From Zygnema cylindricum (Eukaryota; Streptophyta; Zygnematophyceae; Zygnematales; Zygnemataceae), in contig JBBHKE010000555.1 in assembly GCA_037447655.1 (NCBI GenBank), positions 1 through 25,626 on the forward strand: a stretch of DNA of 25,626 nt. The letters are read 5' to 3'. Below the pieces are notes generated by a model. That model was given only the letters and a program-made list of their open reading frames with translations, did not search any database and was not told the origin of the DNA. The translations under genes and the position numbers were made by a program. Below are positions 9,921-20,815 of the stretch, piece after piece (the first letter of the stretch is position 1; each line of letters starts with the position of its first letter).

Positions 9921-11215
9921 GGTACCGGTAATATCGGACGGCTATGATAACGTCCGTGAAATAAGGAGGTCAATCCGGTAAATGGTAATCAGCCCACGAA
10001 TCAGGGGACACGATGCTGCATGAGGAATGACTGATGTGGCCCAGGAAATAGGAACGTGAATCGGCAATGAAAGTACAATGTCGAACTGAGCTTACATACA
10101 ACGCGGCACACATGTGCTTAAGGTCTCACGTGGCTCTCCTTACAGCACAGGATGGTTCTGTAGAATCTGTACAGCTCTACTATGGTACATTACTGAACCT
10201 TGCGATTTTCGGGCTCGGTGAACCTCCGAGGTCCGTTTCACGCATTGTAAGAGATCCACGTCGCCCCCCCTTCGCTTTTCGAGTAACGACGCTTCGCACC
10301 GCGAGGCGCATCGCCAACTGCGAACGCAACGCTACACTGTGAAAACTAAAACCGTTTACGGAAGGAAATGCGGCACGAAACATTCTTCTGCCCGTTTCTT
10401 GCGCCCGTTTCTTTTTTCGAAATTTTAAATTTTAAAACCAGTAGTTCGTTTGAACAGCGAAAACTTCAACAATTGAAAAAACGCTTTTTGATTCAACGTT
10501 TTTTTATCCATGTTCTCCCGTTTGCTTCTTATTTCACCTGCCCATTTTTTTTTCTCCTCTTCCTTTTCTTTCCCCGCTTTGGTTCCGTGTTCCGGTCCCT
10601 TTTTATCATTCGTGTCTTCTTCTTCGTAGTGGAGATGCCCCCTTTTTAGATTGTAAGTAAATTTTGAACTCGTTTTCTTTCTCTTTTTTTCATTTTTGTT
10701 TCTCACTTCCCTTTACCTCCTCCCTTTTTTAATATTAACTTATCCAACAACAAAAATGTCTATGAAACATGATGAAGCATTATATTGAATAATTCCGTTT
10801 TAAACTTTTCCATGTGAACGAACCATAGTGTCTGTTGTTTTAACCCTAAAACCTTTTCTTTTATCCATGTCTCCCATTTGTTGTAGCTTCCCCAGACGCC
10901 CTTTCTTTCTCGCCTTTTTCCTATCTGTGGCTGCTCGGAGTATTCCCTCTCGGTGGGTGTTTCTACTATCCTCACATTGTGTCTCCCCTCTTTTGTGTGG
11001 TTTTGTCTTTTTTACATTGCAAGTCTCTCTCTCTTCCCCTCTTCTCCCTCTCCCTCTCCCTCTCCCTCTCTCCCTCATTCTCCTGTTTTTTGTTACTTGT
11101 TTTGTTTTTGTTTCGGATTTTATATTGTATTTATTTCTATTTTTGTTGCAATATTTTATTGTAGATAATTATTACCGTTTCATAGTTAGACTAAAAAAAG
11201 TGGTTTAGGAAGTTT
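9921..11215. other. Intergenic spacer, pyrimidine-rich, no gene recognised
   Basis: 10067-10342 is a less AT-rich patch with an open frame of 91 codons but no recognisable motif. From about 10380 the plus strand is T- and C-rich, ending in a CTCTCCCTCTCC microsatellite at 11025-11075. The open frames here are low-complexity products of the pyrimidine bias. Confidence 0.5.
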
Positions 11216-14200
11216 CTAGACTTGAATAATAATAATGATACTAACATATATAATATTAAGAATAACAACATCAATAAAAAAATAATAATTATTATATAAT
11301 AATAACAATAACAATAACAATAAAAAAATAATAATTATTACAATGTGTGTAATATTTGCTCAAGATATATCATAGATCTAATAAAAGGATTTATCACACG
11401 CATAATAAATATACAGACCGTCAGTTTAGTTATAATTTCTATAATACCTATAATAACATTTACAATATGTATTATATGGAATAAAAGGTACAATGTATAT
11501 AATGTATATAACACTAATGGCTTTAATATATATATAATATATATAGTAACAACAGTAATATATGTAATATATGTAACAACAGTTTAGTAGTAAAATATAT
11601 TAAATATATATAAAACAGTTTAGTTATAATATATGTAATATATATCATAATAAAAGTTATATATACATATAATATACATAGCAATAGATGTAATATATTT
11701 AACACATATAAGATATGTAATAATAATAGTTATACTTTATAAAATATATGTATTAATAATAATTATCGTATATATAATGACAATAACAATATCTATAACA
11801 TATCGAGTAACACTTTTAACACATGTAGCTGATATAGAACAGTACGTTATAAAACGTTATAATACATATTTAACATAAGTAATATTTGAAATATATACTA
11901 TAATGCACATTATTATCTGTTTAATATATTTGAAGTAGGAGTTATATTATAAATACTGTATATAATAATAGTTGAAGTATAATATATGAAACTACTGTTA
12001 CAACTACTGTTATAGTTGTAGTGTATACTAATAATAAATATAATGTAACGGTTAGTTATAATTGTCATAATATATATAATATGACAGTTAGTTTCAACTG
12101 TTATAACTACTATAATGTAAAATTTTATTATACTTGTAATAATTAACATAATATAACGGTTAGATACAACTGTTATAGTATGTATAATATAACAATTAAT
12201 TTTAACTCTTAAGATAAATATAATGTAATTTGTTATAAAAAATAGAATGTAATAGTTAGTTAACACTAATAATTAACACATTATAACACTTAGATATAAA
12301 TATTAATATATATATAATGTATTAGTCAGTTCTCACTGGGAAAATTAACACATTATAATAGTTAGGGTATATAAAATATATAACTGGTTATAACTTTTAT
12401 AATATAACAATTAGATTAGACCTGCTGTAATATGTGTAGTATAGCAGTTAGATATAACTGTGTAGATATAAATGTTATAATGTATATAATGATACTTAGA
12501 AAACATTGTAATAATTAATACAAAATCACAGTTAGATATTGAAGTTGTAATATATACAAAATAACAATTAGGTACAACTCTTAATTATGTAATAGTTTAT
12601 TATAGCGTAAGAATTAACATAGTATAACAGTTAGACATAATTGTTATGATTAGTAAAATATAACATCTAAATAACGTTGTTATGTTTAGTATAATGCAGC
12701 AGCTACGTATAACAACTATTATAATTAATAAAATATAACACTTACAACTAACTGTCATATTCCGTAAAGTGTAACAGTTATATATAGGTGATGTAATTTA
12801 TAAAATATAACAGGAAGATATAGTTGTTATAAGAAATATGATAAAACAGATAAATATAATTGTCTAGTTATAAAATATAACACTTCTATAACTATTATGA
12901 TAAATATAAGATAAATGCTATAACTAGCTGTTAAATTTACTTTAATATTACAGCCAGTTAATAAAATATTGCAGTTATATATAACTTTTACAATATATAT
13001 TAGATAAAAATAATATATAGTAGTTATATATAACTATCACAATAAATATAAGATAAAAGCTATAACTAGCTGTTAAATTTTCTATAATATTACCGCCAGT
13101 TAATAAAATATTGCAGTTAGATATAACTTTTACAATATATATTAGATAAAAATATCATATAGCAGTTATATATAACAATTACGACAAATATAAGATAAAA
13201 GCTATAACTAGCTGTTAAATTTTCTATAATATTACATTTTCTATAATATTACAGCCAGTTAATAAAATATTGCAGTTAGATATAACTTTTACAATATATA
13301 TAAGATAAAAGCTATAACTAGCTGTTAAATTTACTTTAATATTACAGCCAGTTAATAAAATATTGCAGTTAGATATAAATTTTACGATAAGTATAAGATA
13401 AAAGCTATAACTAACTGTTAAATTTACTGTAATACTACAGCCAGTTAATAAAATATTGCAGTTAGATATAACTTTTACAATAAGTATAAGATAAAAGCTA
13501 TAACTAACTGTTAAATTTACTGTAATATTACAGCCAGTTAATAAAATATTGCAGTTAGATATAACTTTTACAACAAGTATAAGATAAAAATAATATATGA
13601 CAGTTAGATATAACTTTTACAATATATATAAGATAAAAGCTATAACTAGCTGTTAAATTTACTGTAATATTACAGCCAGTTAATAAAATATTGCAGTTAG
13701 ATATAACTTTTACAATAAGTATAAGATTAAAGCTATAACTAGCTGTTAAATTTACTACAGTATTACAGCGAGATATAGTTGTTATGTTTACTATAATGCA
13801 ACAGCTACAAATAAATTATAACACTTACAACTAGTTGTCATATTCGGTATAATACAATAGTTAGATATAGTTGTCATAATATATAAAATATAACAGGTAT
13901 ATATAACTGCATATTTATCTACTACAACTGTATATTTATTTACTTTTATAATAAATATGACATAACACTTAGATACAACTGTTATCATTAGTAAAATAAA
14001 ACATTTTTAGCTAGTTGTTGTAAATAATGTAGTATAATAGTTAAATATAACCGTTATAATCAATATATTAAAAAAGCTATAACCAGTTGTTATAATTAGT
14101 ATAGTATAACAGTTATAACTAGCCCTTGCAATTCGTATTCTTCAACATTACCCTAAAAATGCTAAAATAAATGTAATATACAACTTGTTACCGGCTGTTA

Positions 14201-14480
14201 TAATGTATATAATGTGTCAGTTACATATAAGTATTATAAATAATTTAATATAGCAGTCATAATTACCTATTATAGTATGTATAGTACACCAGCTACAAAT
14301 AGCCATTTTACTTATTCTTATATAACAATTATAACTAGGTGTTATAATATATTTAACACAATAGTTAGATATAACCCGTAATTACCATGATAAAACCGTT
14401 AACTACTTTTCAATACGAACATAAATAAGTATTTTTTTAACACGAAATAATAAAACAAATAATACAATATACAACTAAAA
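11216..14480. repeat. AT-rich satellite-like region of TATAAC/GTTATA motifs
   Basis: More than 3.2 kb with very low G+C. It is dominated by short words TATAAC, GTTATA, ACAGTTA and TAATATAT, in which near-palindromes such as AGTTATATATAACT recur every few tens of bases. The left part (11216-11760) is (AATAAT)/(ATAT)-like simple sequence. The middle is a diverged repeat field. 12917-13760 is an ordered tandem array (listed separately). Open frames here are isoleucine/tyrosine-rich noise. It abuts the recombinase pseudogene starting near 14600. Confidence 0.75.
12917..13760. repeat. Tandem array with 93-bp unit and 142/110-bp variants
   Basis: The word GCTATAACTA begins at 12917, 13059, 13201, 13311, 13404, 13497, 13639 and 13732. 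The spacings are 142, 142, 110, 93, 93, 142 and 93. The 93-base unit runs through TAGCTGTTAAATT, ATTACAGCCAGTTAATAAAA and TGCAGTTAGATATAACTTTTA. The 142-base version has an extra 49 bases that repeat the AGTTATATATAACT...AAGATAAAA half. The 110-base version has a 17-base duplication (ATTTTCTATAATATTAC). Confidence 0.85.
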
Positions 14481-14912
14481 AAAAGATGAATATTAATCAT
14501 CATCATTATTATTTCTATCTTTTCTTGTTGATAAGTGTAATTTTGAGTTTATATGTGACAGTTAATAACTTTTTCGGATACTCCGATAATTTTTGTAGCA
14601 TGGAGAACACTTTTGTTGCTCCCTCGATTAGCGACATTCTTAGTAAAACCTCCTCCCAAGCAAGTGAGTAGACTTAGTGCACCACGGGTCCGACATTTAC
14701 AAAACCAAAGAAATGATGAAGATAACGGGGAAAACCTTGGTTCAGGCACTGCGACATCAAAAAGAAAGAGAGGCAAAAAAGCAGTGTTTGGAAATGAAGC
14801 GAGTAAAAAAAGAGTTGAGGACAAAAATGATTTGGGCGAACACAATAACGATGATGAAATGTTAAGTCCGAGTAGTGCTTCTAAACCCAAACCAGAACCT
14901 TTCTCCGCAAAC

Positions 14913-14996
14913 ACAGAAGAAACAAGGCGTGAAGGGTTTGTTGCCCAAAAAAAGACAGAAGAAACAAGGCGTGAAGGGTTTGTTGCCCAAAAAAAG
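14913..14996 (+). repeat. 42-bp in-frame tandem duplication
   Basis: Two exact copies of a 42-base unit starting ACAGAAGAAACAAGG at 14913 and 14955, encoding TEETRREGFVAQKK twice in the basic N-terminal region of the recombinase pseudogene. It keeps the frame. Confidence 0.9.
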
Positions 14997-17589
14997 ACAG
15001 TGAGAGAAGATACCTTAACACAGTACACGCGAAGGATTAAAATATGGAAGGTAATACGAACGACTATACTTTTACTTTAAATGATTTTAGTCAATATTAG
15101 TTTTTTTTTGTCTTTCCAATGTTATTGGTGCATGTGGTTAACTATTACAAATGGTTTTGTTTTAATTTTTTGACTTCGTCATTACATCATTTTAGGTGTT
15201 TGTTCCGAAATTTAACATAACTTTAAATTATGTGCAGAAATGGTGGGCGGAGCAAGAGGAGATAAGAAGCCCTACACCATTTCCAGAATACATAAAAAAG
15301 ATGAAAGGAAGGAATTTCGGTGATCACGGCCCGCATATAGACGAACCGTTTTTAGATACGGTGGTTATTAATCAAGCCTCAGTTAACGATTTTTTCCTTG
15401 CACATTCGAATCAAGTAATTAAGTCATGGATCTACTAATTCAAAATTTAGAATATGAGAGGAAATAATAACGAAACCTGAAGTGTGAGAGCAAAATATAT
15501 TGAAAAAACAAGAGAGAAAAAATTCATGATAAACACGAAAGATAAACATTGTATAACAAAATATGTGTGATTTTGAATTTTTTTGCATTATTTGTATTTT
15601 GTGCACGTTGTGTTTTTTTGGTTTACTTATGTTTGTCCTATTTAGGTTTGTTCAATTGACCCTAAAACAGGATTTATTTTACGTATACAAACTAATATTG
15701 AATATCTTTTGTGTTTTTTGTTACAGTCCAAAGGTTTTTTAGAGGCAATATTGAAAGCGCTTGTGTTTTTTCATAATACGCAATATACCCTGTTTGGGAT
15801 TCCAATAGAAGATATAAGAAAAGGTCCACACACTGAGACAATAATGAAGGGGATTATTTGACGGACTGGAATACGATGTAAGGAACAATATTTAGATCGA
15901 CAATCGGGAGCAATGAGTGACGGCTATGACGGGAAACAATTGAAAAGTATGAGCAGACGATGGCTCGAGGCTTGTACAACTTTATCACATGCTCACGAAA
16001 ATATGTTAGCCCGATCGATAACCCTTTTAACCCATTTCGCGGGCGGTCGAGGAAATAACGCTACAAGGGTTAATTTATGTGATTTGTTTTCAATCGAGTT
16101 GGAGAGTGTTGGGTCGTCCCCTTGTCATATGCTAGGATTTCTTGATATGAATGGGAAAACAAATAAGGTAAATAAAATTTGAAGTAATTGACGTTAATTG
16201 TGGTGCATCATTGTTCGGTAACTTTATGAAATAACATTGTGTTGCTTGTTTCGTTGTTTTCACATCTCTGAAACTAGTTATCTATTTTTTGGAAAATTGG
16301 TGGTCTTTAATGTGTTAATTAGTTAACAAAACCTCTTTTTAAAAAAAAAATGATGCAGAATGGTGGCAAGGAGCATTTCGGGGTGATCCGATGAATGGGA
16401 CCTTTGTTCGGTCGGAGGGATAGCTTTATGGCTACTATATTTGTTTCATATGAAAGAAGAAACAGGTTGGAGCGGTCCTAACTTTTCATCAAGGGAATCA
16501 TGGTTAGTGTCAAAAACTATTATTATTGTGAAGTGTGTCTTGTTTTTCTCCATAACATCCTTAAAAACTTGACATTTTCTTGCCAATTTTTTTTCTCCCT
16601 AACATTTATTTTTATTTCTCATTAACATTTATTTTTTCCGATAACATCCTCAAAACTAGAAATTTTCTTGCTAACTTTTTTTTTGGTAAAATATGTTTTA
16701 ATGATTCCTCTACAGGTAGGATTTATTTCTATTCCCTAAGGGTTCCAAAATTGACGAGGCGTTGGATTATCATACCCATCTGAAATTAATCCAAGCGATG
16801 TTTCTATCTCTCGACATTGTATCGAATTAAAAATCCCACGCAATGAGAGGAGCGGGCGCAAGGGCGGCCGAAAGTAAAGGGTAAAAACCGTGACATGTTT
16901 CATGTGTACTGAATATTGTTAACACCCATAAATTTGTAAGTCTTAAAAAATCACAAAAAAAGTTGAAGTGTTAAAGTTTTTATGTCAAGTTTTTATGCTT
17001 ACGTGAAAATATTTTGGTGTTGACAGGGATTCGGAATCCCATATAGCGCGATTAGGGAGATGGGCTAGTACTCATATGTACATATCCTACTTAACCTCCA
17101 TCCCACTAGAGATTCTACTAGTCCAAGCTGGCTTTGAAGACAACAAACATGCGTAACTACTCCATCGTGATAGAATCAATGTGCCCGAATGTCTTCTCCA
17201 AAAAACATTCCCATGGGCAGATGTTGCTTTAGACGAAGTGAAACAGGTTAGTGTTTAAGCTAAAAAAACCACATTTTTTATCTTTTTTCGTTTATTATAT
17301 ATTTTCTGCCTCCATTTTTTCTCCATATTCTTTTTCCACCTCTTTCCCTTATCCTTTTTTTTCTATTCTTTTTTATTTCATTTAAACATCATATTATATT
17401 CTTCCTCCTTTTTTTTGTATTCATTTTTTTTTGTTACTTTTCCTTTCTTCTGCATTTTTTTTTCCATCTCCTTCTTCCTTCTTTTTTATATTTCGTAATT
17501 TTTTTTTCTCTTTCTACTTCGTTTTATCCTCTTCTATTTCTTCCAATTCCAATAATTTATATTCACTCTTTATTTCTCTTCTATTTCAC

Positions 17590-17770
17590 CTTATAAAAAT
17601 AAAACATAATAATAAACCCCCAATACTCAAAACAAAAAACAAAAAAACGAAAACGTAAAAACAAAAACATGAATGGGGAAACAAAAACTTTAATCTATAA
17701 ATATCAAAACATAAAACAAAAAACGAAAACATAAAAACAAAAAACATAAAAGACAAAATCAAAACTTAAA
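17590..17770 (+). repeat. A-rich AAAACAAAAAAC repeats in a recombinase intron
   Basis: Two clusters of AAAACAAAAAACGAAAAC-like words at about 17629-17670 and 17711-17752, following about 300 bases of T-rich DNA, inside the inferred intron 17247-17903. Confidence 0.55.
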
Positions 17771-18025
17771 TGCATAAATATTGTATTTGGTACCTTACCA
17801 TTTGTGGGGTTTGAACTTAGGAATAAAAACAAAAGGTGTGGAGACAAAATCTTATAACTTATTTGTTTGTTTTTGTTTTTGTTTTTAATTTATTATAAAT
17901 AGAGAAATTTACGTGCAAATGACAAAAAACGACATCTCGGCACAAAATTTTTTAGAGTTACTGATTGGATCTATACGAAAATGCGTTTGGCAAGACCTTG
18001 CGCTCTTACGCAAAGATTTTCCTAC

Positions 18026-18131
18026 ACACGCTTATTTCATGACTCCGTTTTTTTTGTCAATACGTTGAGAATGTAATACACGCTTATTTCATGACTCCGT
18101 TTTTTTTGTCAATACGTTGAGAATGTAATAC
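18026..18131 (+). repeat. 52-bp tandem duplication breaking the recombinase frame
   Basis: The unit containing CTTATTTCATGACTCCG begins its matching part at 18031 and again at 18083, a period of 52. Because 52 is not a multiple of three, the duplication shifts the frame. Deleting one copy would put HAYFMTPFF in frame with NTDWENFANAVELLDG downstream. Each copy also has an in-frame TGA (18066, 18118). Confidence 0.9.
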
Positions 18132-19440
18132 AGATTGGGAGAATTTTGCTAATGCTGTAGAATTATTAGATGGACTTAAAGACAAGAAGACAGTTTTGGA
18201 AGATGTCCCTATTCCACCTGAAGTAAGATCAGAACTTCAAGCCGTACGAATTGCGGTCGATGCTATTCCACCTCTTCTCGGAGAAATAAATACCCTCAAA
18301 AATACATTGGCAAATTTAGAAAAAGCGAGGAGGGTACAAGTACACGGAGGGTTTTTTACTCTGGAATCTAGGATTGGTCAGTTAGATTCTAGGATTGGTC
18401 AGTTAGATTCTAAAGTATCAGAGGTGTCCCAAGATTTGAAGCGTGTAATTTCTTTATTTTCACATCTTTCTTTTGTCCCTCCATCTCCCCCAAATTCCTC
18501 CCCAACCACCGATTTGCCTACGCGACCTCCGTCTACTCCACCCCATGAATCTCCACCTCTTCGACATCTTCGTCCTTCTCCTCTTCCTCCTCTTTTTCCT
18601 CCTCATCCACCTCCTCCTATTTCACATCCTCCTCCACCACCACCGCCTCTTCGACCTCTTCGTCCTTCTCCTCTTCCTCCTCTTTTCCCTCATGCACCTT
18701 CTCCTCTTTCACATTCTCCTACACCACCACCGTTTCCTACAAAATTTCAATTTCTCTCCTCGCCAAATTTTGTTGCTCCTATCCCTTCCTCTTCACATCA
18801 TACACCTAACACGTTTTCACCATTTTTAAACCACTCAATCCCCTCAACAGCCTCGGCCAATATCCCTCCTTTCAATTCATCACTTACAAATGAGTTTGAT
18901 CGTTCTTTTTTTCGAAACCATTCAACATCTCCGACAATGAATCCGCAAAATGATTTATTTTCGGTCCATGAGGAGCTTCATGGGATTCAAATCGACTGGG
19001 ACAATTGGAATAGATATAGGGTGCAAAGTGTCGACAGTGATGCAAATGTCGAATCAATCATTAATGAATATCATTACGGGTTGAAAGGTCAACCCCCATT
19101 AAAAGCGTTGTTAGATGAAAAGCTAATCACAACATGCAAACCACTTGGATCACAATTCGTAGTATGGGTTGATAATGAAAAGATAAAATGGGTTCGGTGT
19201 TTTAGAATTGTGCTTTGTATTGAAAAGTTGACAAGGGTTCCTAGGTGGAATTTAGCAAAAGATATAGGTTTTCTTGAAAAGATTAGAGCTGAAAAGTTTA
19301 GTGGGAGCACGGCGGAACTAAAAGAGGATTTGGCCTATTCAACTGAACCAATTTTTAAAGTGGGATCTTCTAAGAGGGAGTTTGAACGAAAGGTGTCGCG
19401 GTTCCGAAAGTTAGAAGAGCTTCGCTCTATCACGGGTTAA
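18121..19440 (+). CDS. Intact C-terminal frame of the recombinase: coiled coil, proline-rich linker, GCR1-like domain
   Basis: An uninterrupted frame of about 440 codons, from just after the TGA at 18118 to TAA at 19438-19440. No ATG start is evident at its 5' end, so it is the surviving last exon rather than a separate gene. From the TTG at 18196, residues 10-90 form a coiled coil (SELQAVRIAVDAIPPLLG onward) with the heptad SRIGQLD repeated twice by a 21-base duplication. Residues 95-200 are extremely proline-rich with a duplicated block around LRPSPLPPLFP. 200-260 is Ser/Pro/Asn-rich. From about 265 a folded domain contains HGIQIDWDNWNRYRV, VESIINEYHYGLKGQPPL and KIRAEKFSGSTAELKEDL, resembling the GCR1 C-terminal DNA-binding domain (W, EY-x-GL-x-G pattern). 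It fits multimerisation plus DNA binding, by inference. Confidence 0.6.
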   Translation, partial: ECNTDWENFANAVELLDGLKDKKTVLEDVPIPPEVRSELQAVRIAVDAIPPLLGEINTLKNTLANLEKARRVQVHGGFFTLESRIGQLDSRIGQLDSKVSEVSQDLKRVISLFSHLSFVPPSPPNSSPTTDLPTRPPSTPPHESPPLRHLRPSPLPPLFPPHPPPPISHPPPPPPPLRPLRPSPLPPLFPHAPSPLSHSPTPPPFPTKFQFLSSPNFVAPIPSSSHHTPNTFSPFLNHSIPSTASANIPPFNSSLTNEFDRSFFRNHSTSPTMNPQNDLFSVHEELHGIQIDWDNWNRYRVQSVDSDANVESIINEYHYGLKGQPPLKALLDEKLITTCKPLGSQFVVWVDNEKIKWVRCFRIVLCIEKLTRVPRWNLAKDIGFLEKIRAEKFSGSTAELKEDLAYSTEPIFKVGSSKREFERKVSRFRKLEELRSITG

Positions 19441-20295
19441 ATTTTTTATTTATATTTTTTAGAGAGAGACATACTATTTGTTTTTCAGTATTGCATTCGG
19501 ATTCGAATATTAAATTCTTGCTTTGCCATATATCTTTGTTTTCCGTTATTTTTAAATGTTCAATACAAAGCGGTGTTTTGTCTTTAGCATTGCATATGTT
19601 GTTATCGCTGGTTTGTAATGACCACTTATTTACGTCATGGAATTACTTTCAAACCCTAATATACTACACGATTCAACTTAGGATATACTTACATAAAAAC
19701 CATAGTATAAGCACAAATATATCTTCTAGACACCACAATTTCCCTATAAAAATATTTGGTTTGATTAACCCGTTGATACTTTACCCCAAGTCAAAAAATA
19801 TTTCTTATGTTTTTATTATTTTGCATAAATACATGGAAATAAACATTTGTAACAACTGCCAATAATTACCTTAAACACTGTAAAAGACCATGCTTTACCT
19901 ATTAGTTATGATCTTTAAACCCAAAGACATTTCATCAAATTATGCTAACTGATTGTTACCTTGTCGAATCTATTATATGTTGTTATACACCGTTGCAATG
20001 CCGCCCATATACTTTAAAAAAATATTTGTTCACTCTCTTTGAATGCGTGTAGTTTTTAGTTATTTACGCTTATATACGTTTTTTTAAATAACAAGGGTTA
20101 TTAAATTTGTGTCGTATGCATTTATTAAGTATGCCACTATATTTATTTAAAAACCTTTAAAATAATCAATGGCACACGTTACAAACGCTATTGTTACCTT
20201 TCTATGTAGAGCATTCTCGTTATAGCCAGTTGTAATTAACTATAGATCGTTGAGATATGGTTAATAATAAACTTGTATCATATCAATATACAACC
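19441..20295. other. AT-rich flank downstream of the recombinase pseudogene
   Basis: No gene recognised. The open frame at 19491-19865 has no conserved-looking motif. The end of the Crypton-like element may lie here, but without an empty-site comparison it cannot be placed. Confidence 0.4.
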
Positions 20296-20815
20296 AAATG
20301 CCAAAAACTATTTTGTGTAGTTATAATAGCCACTAATAGATATCCAAAGCATGGCTAATAACGTTTAATAGATGGGTTAATGGAATTTCAGCCGAATACA
20401 TGGCTTGTCGAGTTATACTGACCAATATTAGATTAACGGATGATTACGCAATTGATATAACATGTTTTAAATGCCACAAACTATTATGTATAGTTATAAT
20501 TACCACTAATAGATATCCAAAGCATCGCCAATAACGTTTAGTAGATAGGTTAATGGAATCTCGGGCGTATGTATAGCTTGTCGAGTTATACCGACCAATA
20601 CTACATTAACGGATGATTACGCAATTGCAACAACATGTTTTAAATGTCACAAACTATTCTGTGTAGTTATATTAACCACTAATAAATATCCAAAGCATCG
20701 CTAATAACGTTTAATAGATGGGTTGATGGAATTTCGGCGTATACATGACTTGTCGAGTTATACCGACCAATTTTAGATTAACGGATGATTACGCAATTGC
20801 TATAACATATTTTGT
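20296..20815. repeat. Three tandem copies of a 173-bp repeat
   Basis: Copies start at about 20296, 20469 and 20642 with AAATGCCA/AAATGTCA. They share ACCACTAATAGATATCCAAA, AATAACGTTTAATAGATGGG, GGCTTGTCGAGTTATACTGA and GATTACGCAATTG. Divergence between copies is scattered point changes, so the array is not recent. The unit length is in the range of plant satellites. Confidence 0.85.

Larger units (their letters stand above)
14600..19440 (+). pseudogene. Crypton-type tyrosine recombinase (NDC10 / GCR1-like), spliced and inactivated
   Basis: I infer exons at about 14600-15050, 15196-15414, 15727-16167, 16359-16502, 16716-16880, 17027-17246 and 17904-19440, with GT-AG introns and matching phases at most joins. 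Tyrosine-recombinase signatures occur in order: first Arg region LLTHFAGGRGNNATRVNL (exon 3); CSVGGIALWLLYLF (exon 4); the H-x-x-R box KSHAMRGAGARAAE (exon 5); and RLGRWASTHMYISYLTSIP with the likely nucleophilic Tyr (exon 6). The layout is that of NDC10-domain-II/GCR1 proteins of Crypton DNA transposons, which integrate as circles by tyrosine recombination. The copy is dead: a frameshift near 14660, TGA at 15859 and 16392 (with frameshift), TAG at 16717, TAA at 16828 and 17154, a phase error at 17904 and a 52-base duplication with TGA at 18118. Element ends were not found. Confidence 0.75.

Noticed and set aside
10067-10342. Plus-strand frame of 91 codons in a less AT-rich patch
   Set aside because: No motif or splice support; the minus strand is equally open over the same bases.
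12917-13760. CRISPR-like array
   Set aside because: There are no unique spacers; whole units are repeated, and the context is eukaryotic.
11345-14000. Isoleucine/tyrosine/threonine-rich frames in the AT-rich field
   Set aside because: They follow directly from TATAAC/ATAATA repeats; there are no motifs or splice structure.
14664-14679. A 14-base intron joining the MENTFVAPS frame to the downstream frame
   Set aside because: Far too short for a spliceosomal intron; a simple frameshift is more likely.
15859-15861. Selenocysteine or programmed readthrough at the in-frame TGA
   Set aside because: Several other stops and frameshifts in the same gene show general decay.
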